A DNA stretch of 64,000 nt from Blumeriella jaapii. Taxonomy: Eukaryota; Ascomycota; Leotiomycetes; Helotiales; Drepanopezizaceae. The translations under genes were made by a program, and so were the position numbers. Where the stretch lies: NCBI GenBank assembly GCA_009599575.1, contig VWND01000008.1, positions 1,426,001 through 1,490,000 on the forward strand, given 5' to 3'. The notes below the pieces were generated by a model. The model saw only the letters and a list, made by a program, of their open reading frames with translations. It did not search any database and was not told the DNA's origin. Below are positions 1 to 10,866 of this stretch, one piece after another. Positions within the stretch are counted from its first letter, which is position 1; each line of letters opens with the position of its first letter.

Positions 1-1696
1 ACCCTGAAAAGATCCCCAAAGACTGCGTAGACGACGAGATGAAGCCCGACGGACGTGACGGTCATCAATCACGCGGCTCTCATCGGAAGCCTTCGTCCGA
101 ATCAACACGGCAAATGGTGTTCGATTTCTGGCCTCGACCTGATGATGGCGGAGGGTGTGATGAGGGCCCGTTACCATCCCACTCGGCATGGTGACGGCGG
201 AGGCATCGTCGGCGCTACCATTGGGTTTGTCCCCCAAGACCTGTCCTCTTTGTTGGGAAAGAAGCAAGACGCCATCTTTCTGCATCGAAGCCCAAGCGGA
301 AATTTTACTTGGCTGAGCGGGTAGGTACTGCAATGCAATGCGGCATCGACGAACTTGACCGCTTCTATTGTTGTCGTCGTCGTGCGAGAAATCCGAGGAC
401 CAGGCCATCGCTCGGTCAATTGCCGTGAACACCCCCGAAACGACGCTTTTCTTCACGAAGACTAGTCTCGTCGGCCCCGCGGGCCACTTCTTTAATTCTG
501 AACTTCTTCACGGGACGCTGCCGGTCTTTTCGCACCGTGTCGAGCCGGCAGCGTTCTAGACGCGGGGTGTGTTGACACCGCGACGTTAAGCGAACCGTGA
601 TGACTGGAATCGCTCGCGGCGTGCACGAATGCGACTCCTTGGTGCTATCGTCCTTCCCCGCTCCCCCTCGCACCGCAGAAAGCCGTTATATGTCAGACCA
701 GTGCTACGCGATAGGAGACAACAATACGACCGATCCGGCTCTGACCCGAGGCGATCAGATGCGAGCAACCGGTCCAATGGATACTTCGGATGCTTCGAAT
801 CGTCCACAGGCTCCGTCATGCTTCCCCACCGATGCCTGATAAGCGGCGACATCTCGTCACGGTGGAGATGCATCCAAGCGTTTGCACGCTCCCTGGTGCA
901 GTACGGTACATGTTCGAAATGCATGTTTCAAGCAGCAGCAGCAGTATCTGCGCTACGGGAGAAGAAGAGTGGTGTGAATGAAAAGAACCCCTCACTTGGG
1001 ATGTACGGAGCCGCCGGAACCCGGATAAGGAAGCCGACTAGCCAGCAATACCGATACTCGTCTTTCTGTTGTTCTGAAGAGGCATTTTTACCCGAGGGGT
1101 AGCGAGGCTTTTGTTGTTGTTGATATCGAAGACGAGGTCATGTGACATCGTGAGACGGCATGCCTCCACACAAGCTCCTACGATAACTACATCCCGATCA
1201 TTCCCATCTGGGCGACAATTCAATCATGTCAACTCAGTATGAGTGCGCGCGCATCTACTGTGCTCTCATGGACCGGCGAATCTGAAAGAGCATCGAGAGC
1301 GGAAGAATGCATCACGTGAACTGCGGGGTTCGCGAGGGCTGATAGCTCGACGGCTATTTATCGACGACAACAACAACAACAACTGCTATCACCACCACTC
1401 CAACACTACAAACACAACAACTGCGACTACACTAGAAACACAGCAACTGCGGCTATAACGACTACCACTCCTACTACTACCAATACCGCAACTCCTCCTA
1501 CGGCTACAACTGCTTCTCCCTTACACACAGAGAGCCGTGAGAGAACAACCCCCTCCCCTCTCCCCTCTCCCCTCTCTTCTCCCCCCTCCCCATCTTCTCT
1601 CTTTCTCATACTGAATCGAGTTCACAGAAAAGATGTGCCACGGCCCTCTCCATTTCTCCACATACCACCGCTATCACTCTCTCGTCTGATCCCACC
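1..1696. other. 5' intergenic region, no supported gene
   Basis: Short open frames occur on both strands, but none has a recognisable motif, a splice-consistent extension or an ATG in a good context. The stretch holds an ACAAC/CACAA-type simple repeat at about 1366-1460 and a C/T-rich tract at 1545-1612. The tract lies just before the glycerol kinase start and is typical of a fungal core promoter or 5' leader. Confidence 0.5.
1545..1612 (+). promoter_or_regulatory. Pyrimidine-rich leader tract of the glycerol kinase gene
   Basis: A nearly pure C/T run (CCCTCTCCCC repeats) ends about 85 bases before the ATG at 1697. The start itself sits in a strong context, CACCATGG. C/T-rich blocks just upstream of the start are common in filamentous-fungal promoters. 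That this one is functional is inference. Confidence 0.4.
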
Positions 1697-2026
1697 ATGG
1701 GCAACTCCACCCCCGTCGTCGCGAAGCCGCGCGAGGCATTCATCGGATCCATTGATCAGGGCACGACCAGCACTCGTTTCTTGATCTTCAACCGCGACGG
1801 CGAGCCGGTGGCATCCCATCAGATCGAGTTCAAGCAGTTGTATCCGCAGGCCGGGTACGGGAGTGACAGCCCCCCCGTGGGAGAGATGGCACACCTCGCT
1901 GACCGCTGCGACCTAGCTGGCACGAGCACGACCCTGACGAGATCATCACCTCGATCGAGGCCTGCATCGAGGGCGCCGTCAAGGCCTTCGAGGAGAACGG
2001 CCATGCCGCCAGTGCCATCCAGGCCG

Positions 2027-2060
<34 letters not shown>

Positions 2061-3562
2061 CTGGGACAGCGTGAGCGGCGAGCCGCTCTACAACGCCATC
2101 GTCTGGACCGATACGCGCACGCAGGCGCTGGTGCGCAAGCTCAAGTCGCGCCTGGGCGCCGACAAGCTGCAAGAGATCTGTGGCCTCCCGCTGTCCACGT
2201 ACCCGTCCGTGGGCAAGCTGCTGTGGCTGATCGAGAACGTGCCCAAGGTGGCCGATGCGTATGCCAAAGGCACGCTGGCCTTTGGCACCATGGACGCCTG
2301 GGTCGTGTACCGCCTTAACGGCGGCCCCAAGAAGAAGGTCTTCGTCACGGATCCGACCAATGCCTCGCGGACCATGTTCATGAACATCCACACCCTGACC
2401 TACGATGAGCGCCTGCTCGACTTCTTCCGCTTCGACATGAGCAAGCTCAACCTGCCGACGATTGTGCGCTCCTCGGACCCCAAAGCCTTCGGGACGCTCA
2501 CGACCGGTGTCCTCGCTGGTGTCCCCATCACGGGCTGTCTCGGCGACCAGTCCTCCGCGCTCGTGGGCCAGAAAGGCTTCTCGCCCGGTCGGGCCAAGAA
2601 CACGTATGGCACAGGCTGCTTCCTGCTCTACCACGTCGGACCCAAGCCCGTGATTTCCACCCACGGGCTTCTCTCACCGTCGCCTATGACTTTGATGGGA
2701 CCCCGCAGTACGCCCTGGAAGGCAGCATCGCCGTGGCTGGGTCCAGCATCAAGTTTCTGCAGAACAACTTCGGCTTTATCGAGTCGAGCAAGGAGATCAG
2801 TACCTTGGCCGAGACGGTGGAGGACAGCGGCGGGTGTGTGTTCGTGACGGCCTTCAGTGGCCTGTTCGCACCGTACTGGATCGACGATGCGCGGGGCACC
2901 ATCTGTAGGTCCTTCGACGATTCCTCTCCCCCATCGTCTTTCTCCCGTGTACGTTGCGAGAAGATCCGCAGTTGACGGTGAGCATCGCAGTCGGCATCAC
3001 CGCCTACACTCAGAAAGGCCACATTGCGCGCGCCACTCTCGAGGCAACCTGCTTCCAAACCAAGGCAATCCTCGATTCCATGGAGAAGGACAGCGGCCAG
3101 AAGCTCGCCGAGCTGGCCGTAGACGGCGGCATGACGAACTCGGATCTCTGCATGCAGGTACGCATTTTCCTCTCTTACTTGTCCCATCCTCTCAGGTCCC
3201 TTTCTCTCAATTCCCCTGATTCGTACACATTTCCGCACCCTCCTCTCATTCCCCTGAACCCCAAACATTCCCATCTCTTCTCCTCAAACGAACCCACACT
3301 AACAAACCCCTTCCCCCACCAGACACAAGCAGACCTGATCGGGATCCCTGTCGAGCGACCGCGCATGCTCGAGACGACAGCCCTCGGCGCTGCCATCGCA
3401 GCCGGCTTCGCCGTCGGCGTTTGGTCCTCCTTCGAAGAGCTCAAGAGCGTCGACCCGGCCGGTACGACCATCTTCAAGCCCAAGATCAGCACTGAGGAGA
3501 GGGCCCGCCGCTTTGCGAAGTGGGAGAAGGCTGTGGAAATGACGAGGGGCTGGGAAGGGTAG
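1697..3562 (+). pseudogene. GUT1: Glycerol kinase (FGGY family), four exons, one-base frameshift
   Basis: Glycerol kinase phosphorylates glycerol to glycerol-3-phosphate with ATP. Exons read 1697-1854, 1917-2904, 2991-3157 and 3323-3562; the introns are 62, 86 and 165 nt. The N-terminal phosphate-binding loop SIDQGTTSTR, the YPSVGKLLWLI signature, TYGTGCF and the C-terminal DGGMTNSDLCMQ signature are all present. Between HGLL and TVAYDFDG (about 2670-2676) the frame shifts by one base within conserved, contiguous family sequence. The exons sum to 1553 nt, so one base is missing from an expected 518 codons (517 residues), the normal family length. An automatic caller could mask the lesion as a 59-nt intron (2650-2708, GT-AG, frame-restoring), but that would delete about 20 conserved residues. 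It is either a true null allele or a sequencing deletion; everything else in the gene looks intact. Confidence 0.85.
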
Positions 3563-4592
3563 GTCTTTTTTTTCTTCCTTTTTTTCTTTCTCTTTTTGGG
3601 AAATGGGTGCGTGCGTAAGTGAGGCGCGAGAGCGTGCTTACTTTTCGATGGAATATTGAATTCCCAATGCCGGTTTCCTGAGCCTATATTTACTGTTTAG
3701 TGGCGAGTGCGTCAGCGTCAAATCGAAGCTCTAAGATACCTCCTATCTATCTATCTGTTTATTCATCATTTATTAAACAAATCACGACCTCCCGCCGAAT
3801 TTTTAAGTCTCTCCTTTCCTTTCTATGCCATGATTACGACTGGACGGGTAGGTCATCTCTTCCTCGCTTCCGCTCTTCCTCTTTCTTCCCTCACCTTCTC
3901 GTTCGCGGGAACACAACGCGCCAGGCGCCGGGAAGTGAAAGCTTGCTCTCACTTCTGTTCGATAAAATCTCGATCTACCAAGACCGAATCTTTGAAACCA
4001 GTCTTTGTTTTCTAGTCTCAAACATGTCAGCTTCCGCGCTGACGTTCACTTTCTTCCTCTTTTCCTCTACTAATCACTTTTCTGTCCCCCGTTTGCTTTT
4101 CATCCACTCGTTGTGGTATAGGTCGCCTTGAGTGTGAAAGTTGTTGTGTTTTGCGGTCAAGAGAGGTCGTGCTTTGATGATCGTTTTTTTTTTCCTTTTT
4201 CACTTGTGATAAGATTCTATTGGTTTTACAAACGTCCGCTGCCTATCATGCTATTTTTTTACGCTTACAAAGTAACGTCTTTGCGCTATCCTATTCATCC
4301 TATCATATCAATTCCTTCACTATACTCCCTTCCAAGGCGCTGTTCATAGCGACTGGAGCTAGCTCGGTTATCATACCCAAAGAGGTCTTTCTTAACGAAC
4401 AGTGCCCAAGTCCAGCTCTCCAAAGCCAGCGCTGATCCCCGTCCGGCGGAACCGAACCACTGTCTTGCCAGCCACCATCTCCAGCTCCCCCCGATCAAGA
4501 ACGTGACTCGAGACCGCACTCCGATCCTCCTGGCCATTGGAGACCGCCGGCTGGTACTCTGCTTGGGCACTGCTGCTGCCGCGGAGCCCATA
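3563..4592. other. Glycerol kinase 3' flank, no gene seen
   Basis: T/C-rich, with many short T runs and no coding signal. It probably contains the glycerol kinase 3' UTR and polyadenylation region. The converging DUF3176 pseudogene ends at its far edge. Confidence 0.4.
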
Positions 4593-5999
4593 TTATAGTA
4601 GCAACGGCAGCATCGACGCCTTCCAGTTCGGCAGCTGGTGCACGGAATCGTGGTGGCGGAGGAGCGAGGTCATGGCCAGCCGGCTGGCCGTCAGCAGGAT
4701 GAGGGCCGCAGGTAAGAGGAGCCAGGGCCAGTTGAAGCGCGTGCAGATGGAGGAGCGCTCGACCCTGCCACCGACGGCCGAGGGCGCGAAGGCGTTCGTC
4801 AGGCCGCCATATTCGTCGAGGAGGCCCTGCTGGCGCCTGCGCACGTAGTTCGAGAAGGTCGTCGCCAGGTTCTCGAGCGTGGCCTCGACGCTGGCGTAGC
4901 TCGCGTCGCCGCGCTGGCACAGCGATGCCAGCCCCCAGTTGTCGCCGTAGAAGTTGGGCCTGCCCAGCAGGCCGTTCTTGCTGCCGCCGCCCGTCATGGC
5001 CCCTTGGAGGAACTTGCTGAGCGCTCGCGCCTAGATCGAGTGGATGCCGTACGCGCACTCCTCGGGGGGCGTCACGTTCTGGCCGTCGATGGGCAGCGTG
5101 AGGTAGGACAGGTTCGGCGTCGAGGCCGTCGCTATGGAGATGTTGGCGAGGGTGTAGACGATGCCGTTGATGACACAAGGGAGCTTGGCCGTCGTGAGTT
5201 TGGTCGCGGCGATGCTGTTGTCCGCGTCGGATGGTAGACGTCGTAGTTCGTGACGTATCGTCGGAAAGGGAGCGAGCCGTTGACGCTCGTCTCCTGGACC
5301 ACGCATGGAACTGAGAGCACGGCCTGCTGGGCGAAGAGGCCCGTCGTCAGCGAAAAGATGGCGATGATGGTTCCCAGCAGGACGGGATGTCTATTTCACC
5401 CGCGTGAGAAGACTGTCGACACGTTCACGGCTGGGGAGATCGCTGGGCTCGTGCGTACGGTCGAGCGATGCTGGCCAGCAATTTCAGAGAGCCCCAGGGC
5501 CCTCGACTCCCGATGTCGAAGATGTCCAGATGAAGCAGCTTCTGTGGTCGCTCGAACCAGTTCCACTTCCGCTGGCTCATCGCTGTGTCTTCTGTTAGCG
5601 ATGTTTGTTGTTTGTGCCGCTTCGCCTCCAGGATGCGGTCGACACACACAGTCCGAGACCACGTCCATCATAGCGACACGCAAGACGGTCGTCAAGATCG
5701 CCACCAGCGAGTTCAGATGGAAGCCGAACCGCCACTGCGGGCTGATCTCCCCGTCGTACTTCCGCCGAACGACGACAATGGCCATCAGGATCCCGATGGC
5801 GACGGTGAGACCCCCGACGTCCAGAATCCACTCTCCAATCCGGGAGGTCGGCCGAGGCTTCGCAGCGCCATTGCTCACGGCCAGGTCCTCGGAGAGCTGC
5901 GTGCTCGAACTCTCGTTGTCGACCCAGCCATTTCTGCATCAGGCTCTTGCGCTCCGTGATGTTCGCGTTGGGCGCGCTTCGAGGTTTTTCGGCCGACAT
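4593..5999 (-). pseudogene. Decayed DUF3176-family membrane protein gene
   Basis: On the minus strand, fragments in several frames join into a DUF3176-type fungal membrane protein of unknown function. An ATG at 5999 (MSAEKP) is followed, in a second frame, by SRIGEWILDVGGLTVAIG and FHLNSLVAILTTVLRVAMMD. A plausible GT-AG intron (about 5593-5645) leads to the family hallmark MSQRKWNWFERPQKL and FDIGSRGPWGSLKLL. A second intron leads to HPVLLGTIIAIFSLTTGLFA, then extracellular-loop sequence and a C-terminal FNWPWLLLPAALILLTASRL helix. Lesions: a frame change near 5915, another near 5240, and an in-frame TAG at 5031-5033. No intron of normal length explains these. The family identification rests on the W-rich SQxKW/SRGPWGS block. 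Confidence 0.7.
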
Positions 6000-6999
6000 G
6001 CTGGTCGATGTATCGATTCCCAGGCGTCGCGGAGCCTCTTCAACGGTCTTGCAGAGATGGGCCTTTCCAGCCCCCCGAAAGTGGCACCCTGGACGGGTTT
6101 AAGACTGGGAGAGATAAGGAGGTCGAAAGATATGCTTTTCATTGAAACGGAAAACCAGTCAGCACTACACGTTCAGCCCTCCTTTAGCGAGCCTGTGATA
6201 CTTGCGCATAAGGCAGATTCGGAAGCACGAATGTCATAAAGGTACGTAACACCAGAGCCAAAAAATGATGCGCTTGACTTCCCGTGATCATGCTCAGTTA
6301 GGTATCTTAGGTAGTCGATTTAGTACTATCTTAGCTACCAGCTGTCGGAAATCCAAGCTCCCTGAAAAGTCGAGCCGTGATCGAACCCGAGTAGTACTTT
6401 ACTGCACATCAGAATGGAAAGAAAACCAGAGATGGCCAAGCGAGCTGAAGAACACGAGAAAGTGTACGAACCACGGCCCGATTCGCCAGGGCGCATGGTA
6501 CCCGATTCGGCTTTTCGCCGTGGCTCGCTAGCTTAAATTCGAGACCCAGATGGCTATCAGTTGGATAGAACGTACCATCTACGTGTACCTACAATACAGT
6601 TCTGAGGTACTTGGTCCTCGTTGAGAGGCATACATGCACGCCCAAACATGGCTATTGCCTCCCAACCGGGTTGCACTTCGGCACGTTGTGTCGACTCTGC
6701 GAACGAAGACTTGTGATGCGACGATCGAGTTTGAGGGCTCGAAGGAGAGGCTTAAGGGCTCGTCGAGGTGTGAGAGTGGCCGGGTGGGCGTGTTGGAGAT
6801 TGGGGGGCAGTATTTGCCGTGGGACTCGAGAGACGATCGTCTCGTGGAGTGGCGCAATGTACATACCGGTTTGTGAAAGGTTATATATGCTCGGTGGGTT
6901 ATGTACTACCCAAGTTGGAAATGTCCTGGGCTCGCTGAACCGTCGAGGGGATTGCAAACGCATTGATAGAAGCAGAGGGATGAGTACCACTGTAACGTG
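6000..6999. other. Intergenic region, no gene seen
   Basis: Open frames here are short, overlap on both strands and lack recognisable domains, membrane segments or splice-consistent continuations. No repeat structure stands out. Confidence 0.4.
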
Positions 7000-8067
7000 A
7001 TGATCGGGCATGAAAGTCAGTATTCCACTCTTGACTCGGTGATCAACGAAGCGTTTAGTGCTCGACAAGTGAGCGACCTGAGAAATTTGGCTAGGTGCTG
7101 GTCGAGATGCTTCTGACTGCCAGGTGTATTAATCACGTCAAGTCGAGGCCAATGACTACGTTCCCCAGCCGCGCCATCAGCGAGCTGTCCCAGAAGCCGT
7201 TCCGGCACGCTGCGCGATCCACGAGGCGGACTGCGTGTCGCCGCAGCTGGGAGTCACGACAGAAGTTCACGACGCTGCCGAGCGGTGGCGGCACCAGCCC
7301 GTCGTCGGCCGCGAACATGGGAGTCGCTTTCCCAGACGCGCGTGAGATGCTGGTAGCTGCGGCGAATACGATATTCGAGCAGGTGGAAATCGCACGGGCG
7401 AATCCAGGCTCGCTCCGACCCGTGCAGTCAGCGTTCCTTCGCTTAAGACCTGTAAACAAAGGCTCGAGAGCAGGTAGGAGAAGGCCTCCGCGGAGGTGAG
7501 AGGGCGGACTACTCCTCCAGTCCACTTACTTTCGGTGCTAGATTATCTCGCCATCTTCTCGCGCCTCGGCCGGCTCGACTTCTAGATGAAGGCGAGGTTC
7601 GTGATCCCGCCGTCCATGTGCCGGAGGGCGGCTCCAGAATGTCCTCGCAGGTGCTGCGAATGTCAGTCTGGCGCGGAGGGGGAGATGGACAGGGAAAAGA
7701 AGAGTGACCCCGAAGCTCACGAATAACATGATGCAGACGATGAGAGCGACTTGGGAAGCATGTTCGCGGCTCCCGTTCCTCGCCAGGACCCGAGATGGCT
7801 TTGACATAGTCCTGCATGGCGAATAGGTCCTTCGACAACACGGTACTTGCAGCGCAATTCTCCCTGTGCTGGAACTGCTCCTGCAGAGATCCCGACGCTG
7901 TTGCCTCGTGTCGAGTGGCAGGTTCGTGATGGCGGCCCTGGAGGACGTAGCGCGTTCAGAATGCCGGTTTCGAGGCCCTCCACAGCTAGGGAGAATAGGA
8001 GACACTCGTACCGGCGAGGAGCTGGCTTGACTACGCTCACATAGGCATGGTGGAAAGCTCTAGCCAT
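7000..8067 (-). pseudogene. Unrecognised coding-like stretch, probably a broken gene
   Basis: Minus-strand frames beginning at an ATG at 8067 have protein-like composition. They include a hydrophobic segment (VALIVCIMLFVSFGVTLLF, about 7670-7740) and a C-terminal-looking block (LVDRAACRNGFWDSSLMARL, about 7150-7215). The block loosely resembles the end of fungal-specific transcription-factor regions. The pieces lie in different frames, and I could not join them with convincing GT-AG introns; one frame also carries a TAG near 7583. The function is unknown and a degraded gene is the likeliest reading, but several unusual introns cannot be excluded. Confidence 0.25.
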
Positions 8068-8937
8068 AGGATGGTAGAGTAAGTCCTATACGATACGATC
8101 AATAAAGAGATGCGATTCCTAGCGTGGTACACTTCATCGAGCTGTCTGATCAAAATGCACAGCGTACAGCTATTTTATTCGCACCTCTCGTCATCTCGTG
8201 TATCTATAGGCAGGAATGCTCTACTGTTCCTAGATATACGTCGATTTACAAACCGCTGCGAAAAGCCGTGCTCCTCTGATTAAACACTTGTTTCCGCCGC
8301 CCCTTCAGGTGGTGTTGTGTTGGCAGGCTCGGCTATGTTGTTTATTTCCGACAAACATCAACAACGTACACTTTTTTAACATCGCAAAAGGAAAGAAAAC
8401 ATTAAACGTATTAAGAAAACTCACTTGTTATTTCAGACCTCGTAGCAAGCGGTGAAGATAGAAGGAATGCTTTTTTTTTTTTTTTGTAAATTAAACAAGA
8501 TTTAAGACATTGAGAGAAAAAGAACGTGATTGTAGATGATAAAAAAAATAGAAACCCCCCAACCCCCCAACCCCCAAAAGAACCAGAAAACACATCGAAA
8601 CTCAACTAGAACTCCAGCTTCTATTTCCAAACGTAATCGAATACGATATTGATTCCCGTTCAGATCGTCCTGAAGACAGCTTGCCGACCAAGCCATCCTG
8701 CCACGGGATACTTGTTGGTTTTGGTCTGGGCGTACGTGAAGGAGACCCAAATTCGCAGCATCTGCGCAGCTCGGAATGGGCCGATTTCTATGTATGCCAT
8801 TGATATGTATGCACATGGAGTTGATTATGACTATATGTACATCACGGTCGCGAGATTCCCAGATCCCACTTCAGGTGCCGCCGAACTCCTCGCCATGCCA
8901 GATCAATATCACGGGTCCAGGAATATACACAACAAGC
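8068..8937. other. Intergenic region before the MFS transporter stop
   Basis: No gene is seen. A run of T (8468-8485) and an A/C-rich stretch (8540-8580) occur in what is probably the 3' flank of the MFS gene read on the minus strand. Confidence 0.35.
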
Positions 8938-10866
8938 TCACGTCAACGAGCCATCGCTCATCGCTGCCGTTTGCTTCGCCTCCTCTCTCGCCCGCTCCCT
9001 CATCACAAGCGCGGCGTACTCATCGACCTGCTCCCGCCTCCGATCCATGACAAGCATCGGCGTCTTCCGATACGTGACCAGCGTCGCGAGGACGCAGGCG
9101 CCGCTCACCCCAGCGCAGACCCTCATGCTCGCGGAAAAGGCGTCGGAATGTGCCTTCAGCAGGCCCGGCGAGGGCTGGGACGTGTGCAGAGTAGCGAGGT
9201 CCGTCGGGAGGAGACGAGACTGTTTGAGCCCGAGGAGGATGGTGGAGGCCGCGATGCCTAGAGAGCCTCCCAGGACCCGGGCTTGGGCGACGATGCCTTG
9301 CGCGACGGCTGTGAGGTGTCAGTCGACTCATGGCTTGGGGAGAATGGACCGCTGGGGGACGTACTTCGATCGGGTAGCTCGCACTCCAGACTGGCGCCCA
9401 GGCTGACGGTGCTCACCAAGAAGCCAAAGCCCAAACCGACAAACAGCTGAAAGCCGTACATCTTGGCCTCCACCTCTGGCACCGCATCGAGGGTGGAGAG
9501 ACACGCGCACCCGATGACCATGAGCAGCGCGCCGCCCAGCAGCGTCGGCCACATGAAGTCACGCTTGCTGTTCACCACGCCCGCGATCGAGCTCGTGATG
9601 GCGACGGCCGCCAGCATGGGCAGCAGAGACAGGCCGGACACGAGCTGACTCGTGCCGTTCACGACTTGAAGCCGCAGGGGCAGGGAGTAGATGACGACGA
9701 AGTAGGGGAAGCCGGCCAGGAGCGTCGTCAGGACGTGGCCCACGAACATCCTTCTCTTGAGCAGTCTCAGCGGAAACATGCTGGCCACGCGTGCCTCCCA
9801 TCGAGCGGCGACCAGCACCTCCCAGCCGAAGAGCAGGAACCACAGGACGATGCCGACGACGAGAGGCGCCAGGAAACGCGCCGAGGACCACGAGTTGGGC
9901 TGGAGGCCAGCTTGCTGGAACGCGACGACGACGAGGACCGACGCCGCGACGACCAGACCCGCGCCCACGCCGTCGAGCTCTCGCCAGGGCCGGAGACGGA
10001 GGGGGGGGAGCATGGCCGGAGGCGGGTACGCGACGACGAAGACGATGAGCGGCGTGATGCCAATGGGACCGCTGGGGGGTCGTCAGCACGTCTGGCGCGC
10101 GAGCAGGAGGTTGGGCCGCGTGGGCACGCCGACTCACTTGATCCAAAACACCCACCTCCACGACGTGTAGTCGGTGATCAGCCCCCCCAGCACCGGGCCC
10201 AGCACGCCGGCCACGGCCACGACGAGGCCGGCCAGCGCGCCCGTCATGGGCTGCATCTTCATCGGAGAGATCTCCGGCATGATCACAAAGGTCAGCGAGT
10301 ACAGGCCGGAGCCGCCGATGCCTTGCAAGACGCGCAACGCGATCAGCTGGCTGAGGGTCTGGGCGAAGCCACAGCCGAGGGAGAAGGCAAAGAACAGGAC
10401 GAAGGCGGCCACGTAGGCGTTGCGACGGCCCACGACGTCCGCCAGGCGGGCGAAGGTGACGGCGAAGCCCAGGTACGAGAGCGTGTACGCGAGCGCCAGC
10501 CAGTTGGTGAGGGGCAGATCCGAGGGCGAGACGGCGAGCGAGATGGTGTAGAGAGCCGTCGCGACGATGGTCGTGTCCAGGAGGGACAGGAAGAGGCCGC
10601 CGGACAGGCTGTGGGCGTCGTCAGTGTGGGCTCGAAGGCGGCGCGGAGGACAGTGGAGGAGGAACCGACCATATCAGAAGAGACACCAACCGCCACCTGG
10701 GGAGTTGGGGGTCCAGGAGGCGTGGTTCTGGCCAGCTCAAGCATGCTCCGGACCCCCTCGGCCGTGCCACCGGCTCCCCAGGCGGGGTGGTGTCGAGAGT
10801 GGTCGAGGTGTCTGGAGCGGCGGTGGTGCTGGCGGCGGCGTGTCGGGACCTGCTCTCGATGTCCAT
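8938..10866 (-). CDS. MFS drug:H+ antiporter, DHA2-like (14 TM)
   Basis: A plasma-membrane-type multidrug or toxin efflux transporter of the major facilitator superfamily. Diagnostic motifs in order: SLLDTTIVATALYTIS (TM1, motif D1), RLADVVGRRN (motif A), LRVLQGIGGSGLYS (motif B), GVLGPVLGGLITD (motif C) and WRWVFWINGPIG, which spans an intron. About seven further hydrophobic segments follow, then the C-terminal AQGIVAQARVLGGSLGIA. Introns with GT-AG ends lie at 10072-10137 (66 nt) and 9309-9364 (56 nt). The N-terminus is less certain. Starting at ATG 10866 (MDIESRSRH) and splicing out about 10609-10690 (CTGAC branch site, CACAG acceptor) gives 575 codons in frame. An alternative ATG at 10744 would require a frameshift. 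The substrate cannot be inferred. Confidence 0.85.
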
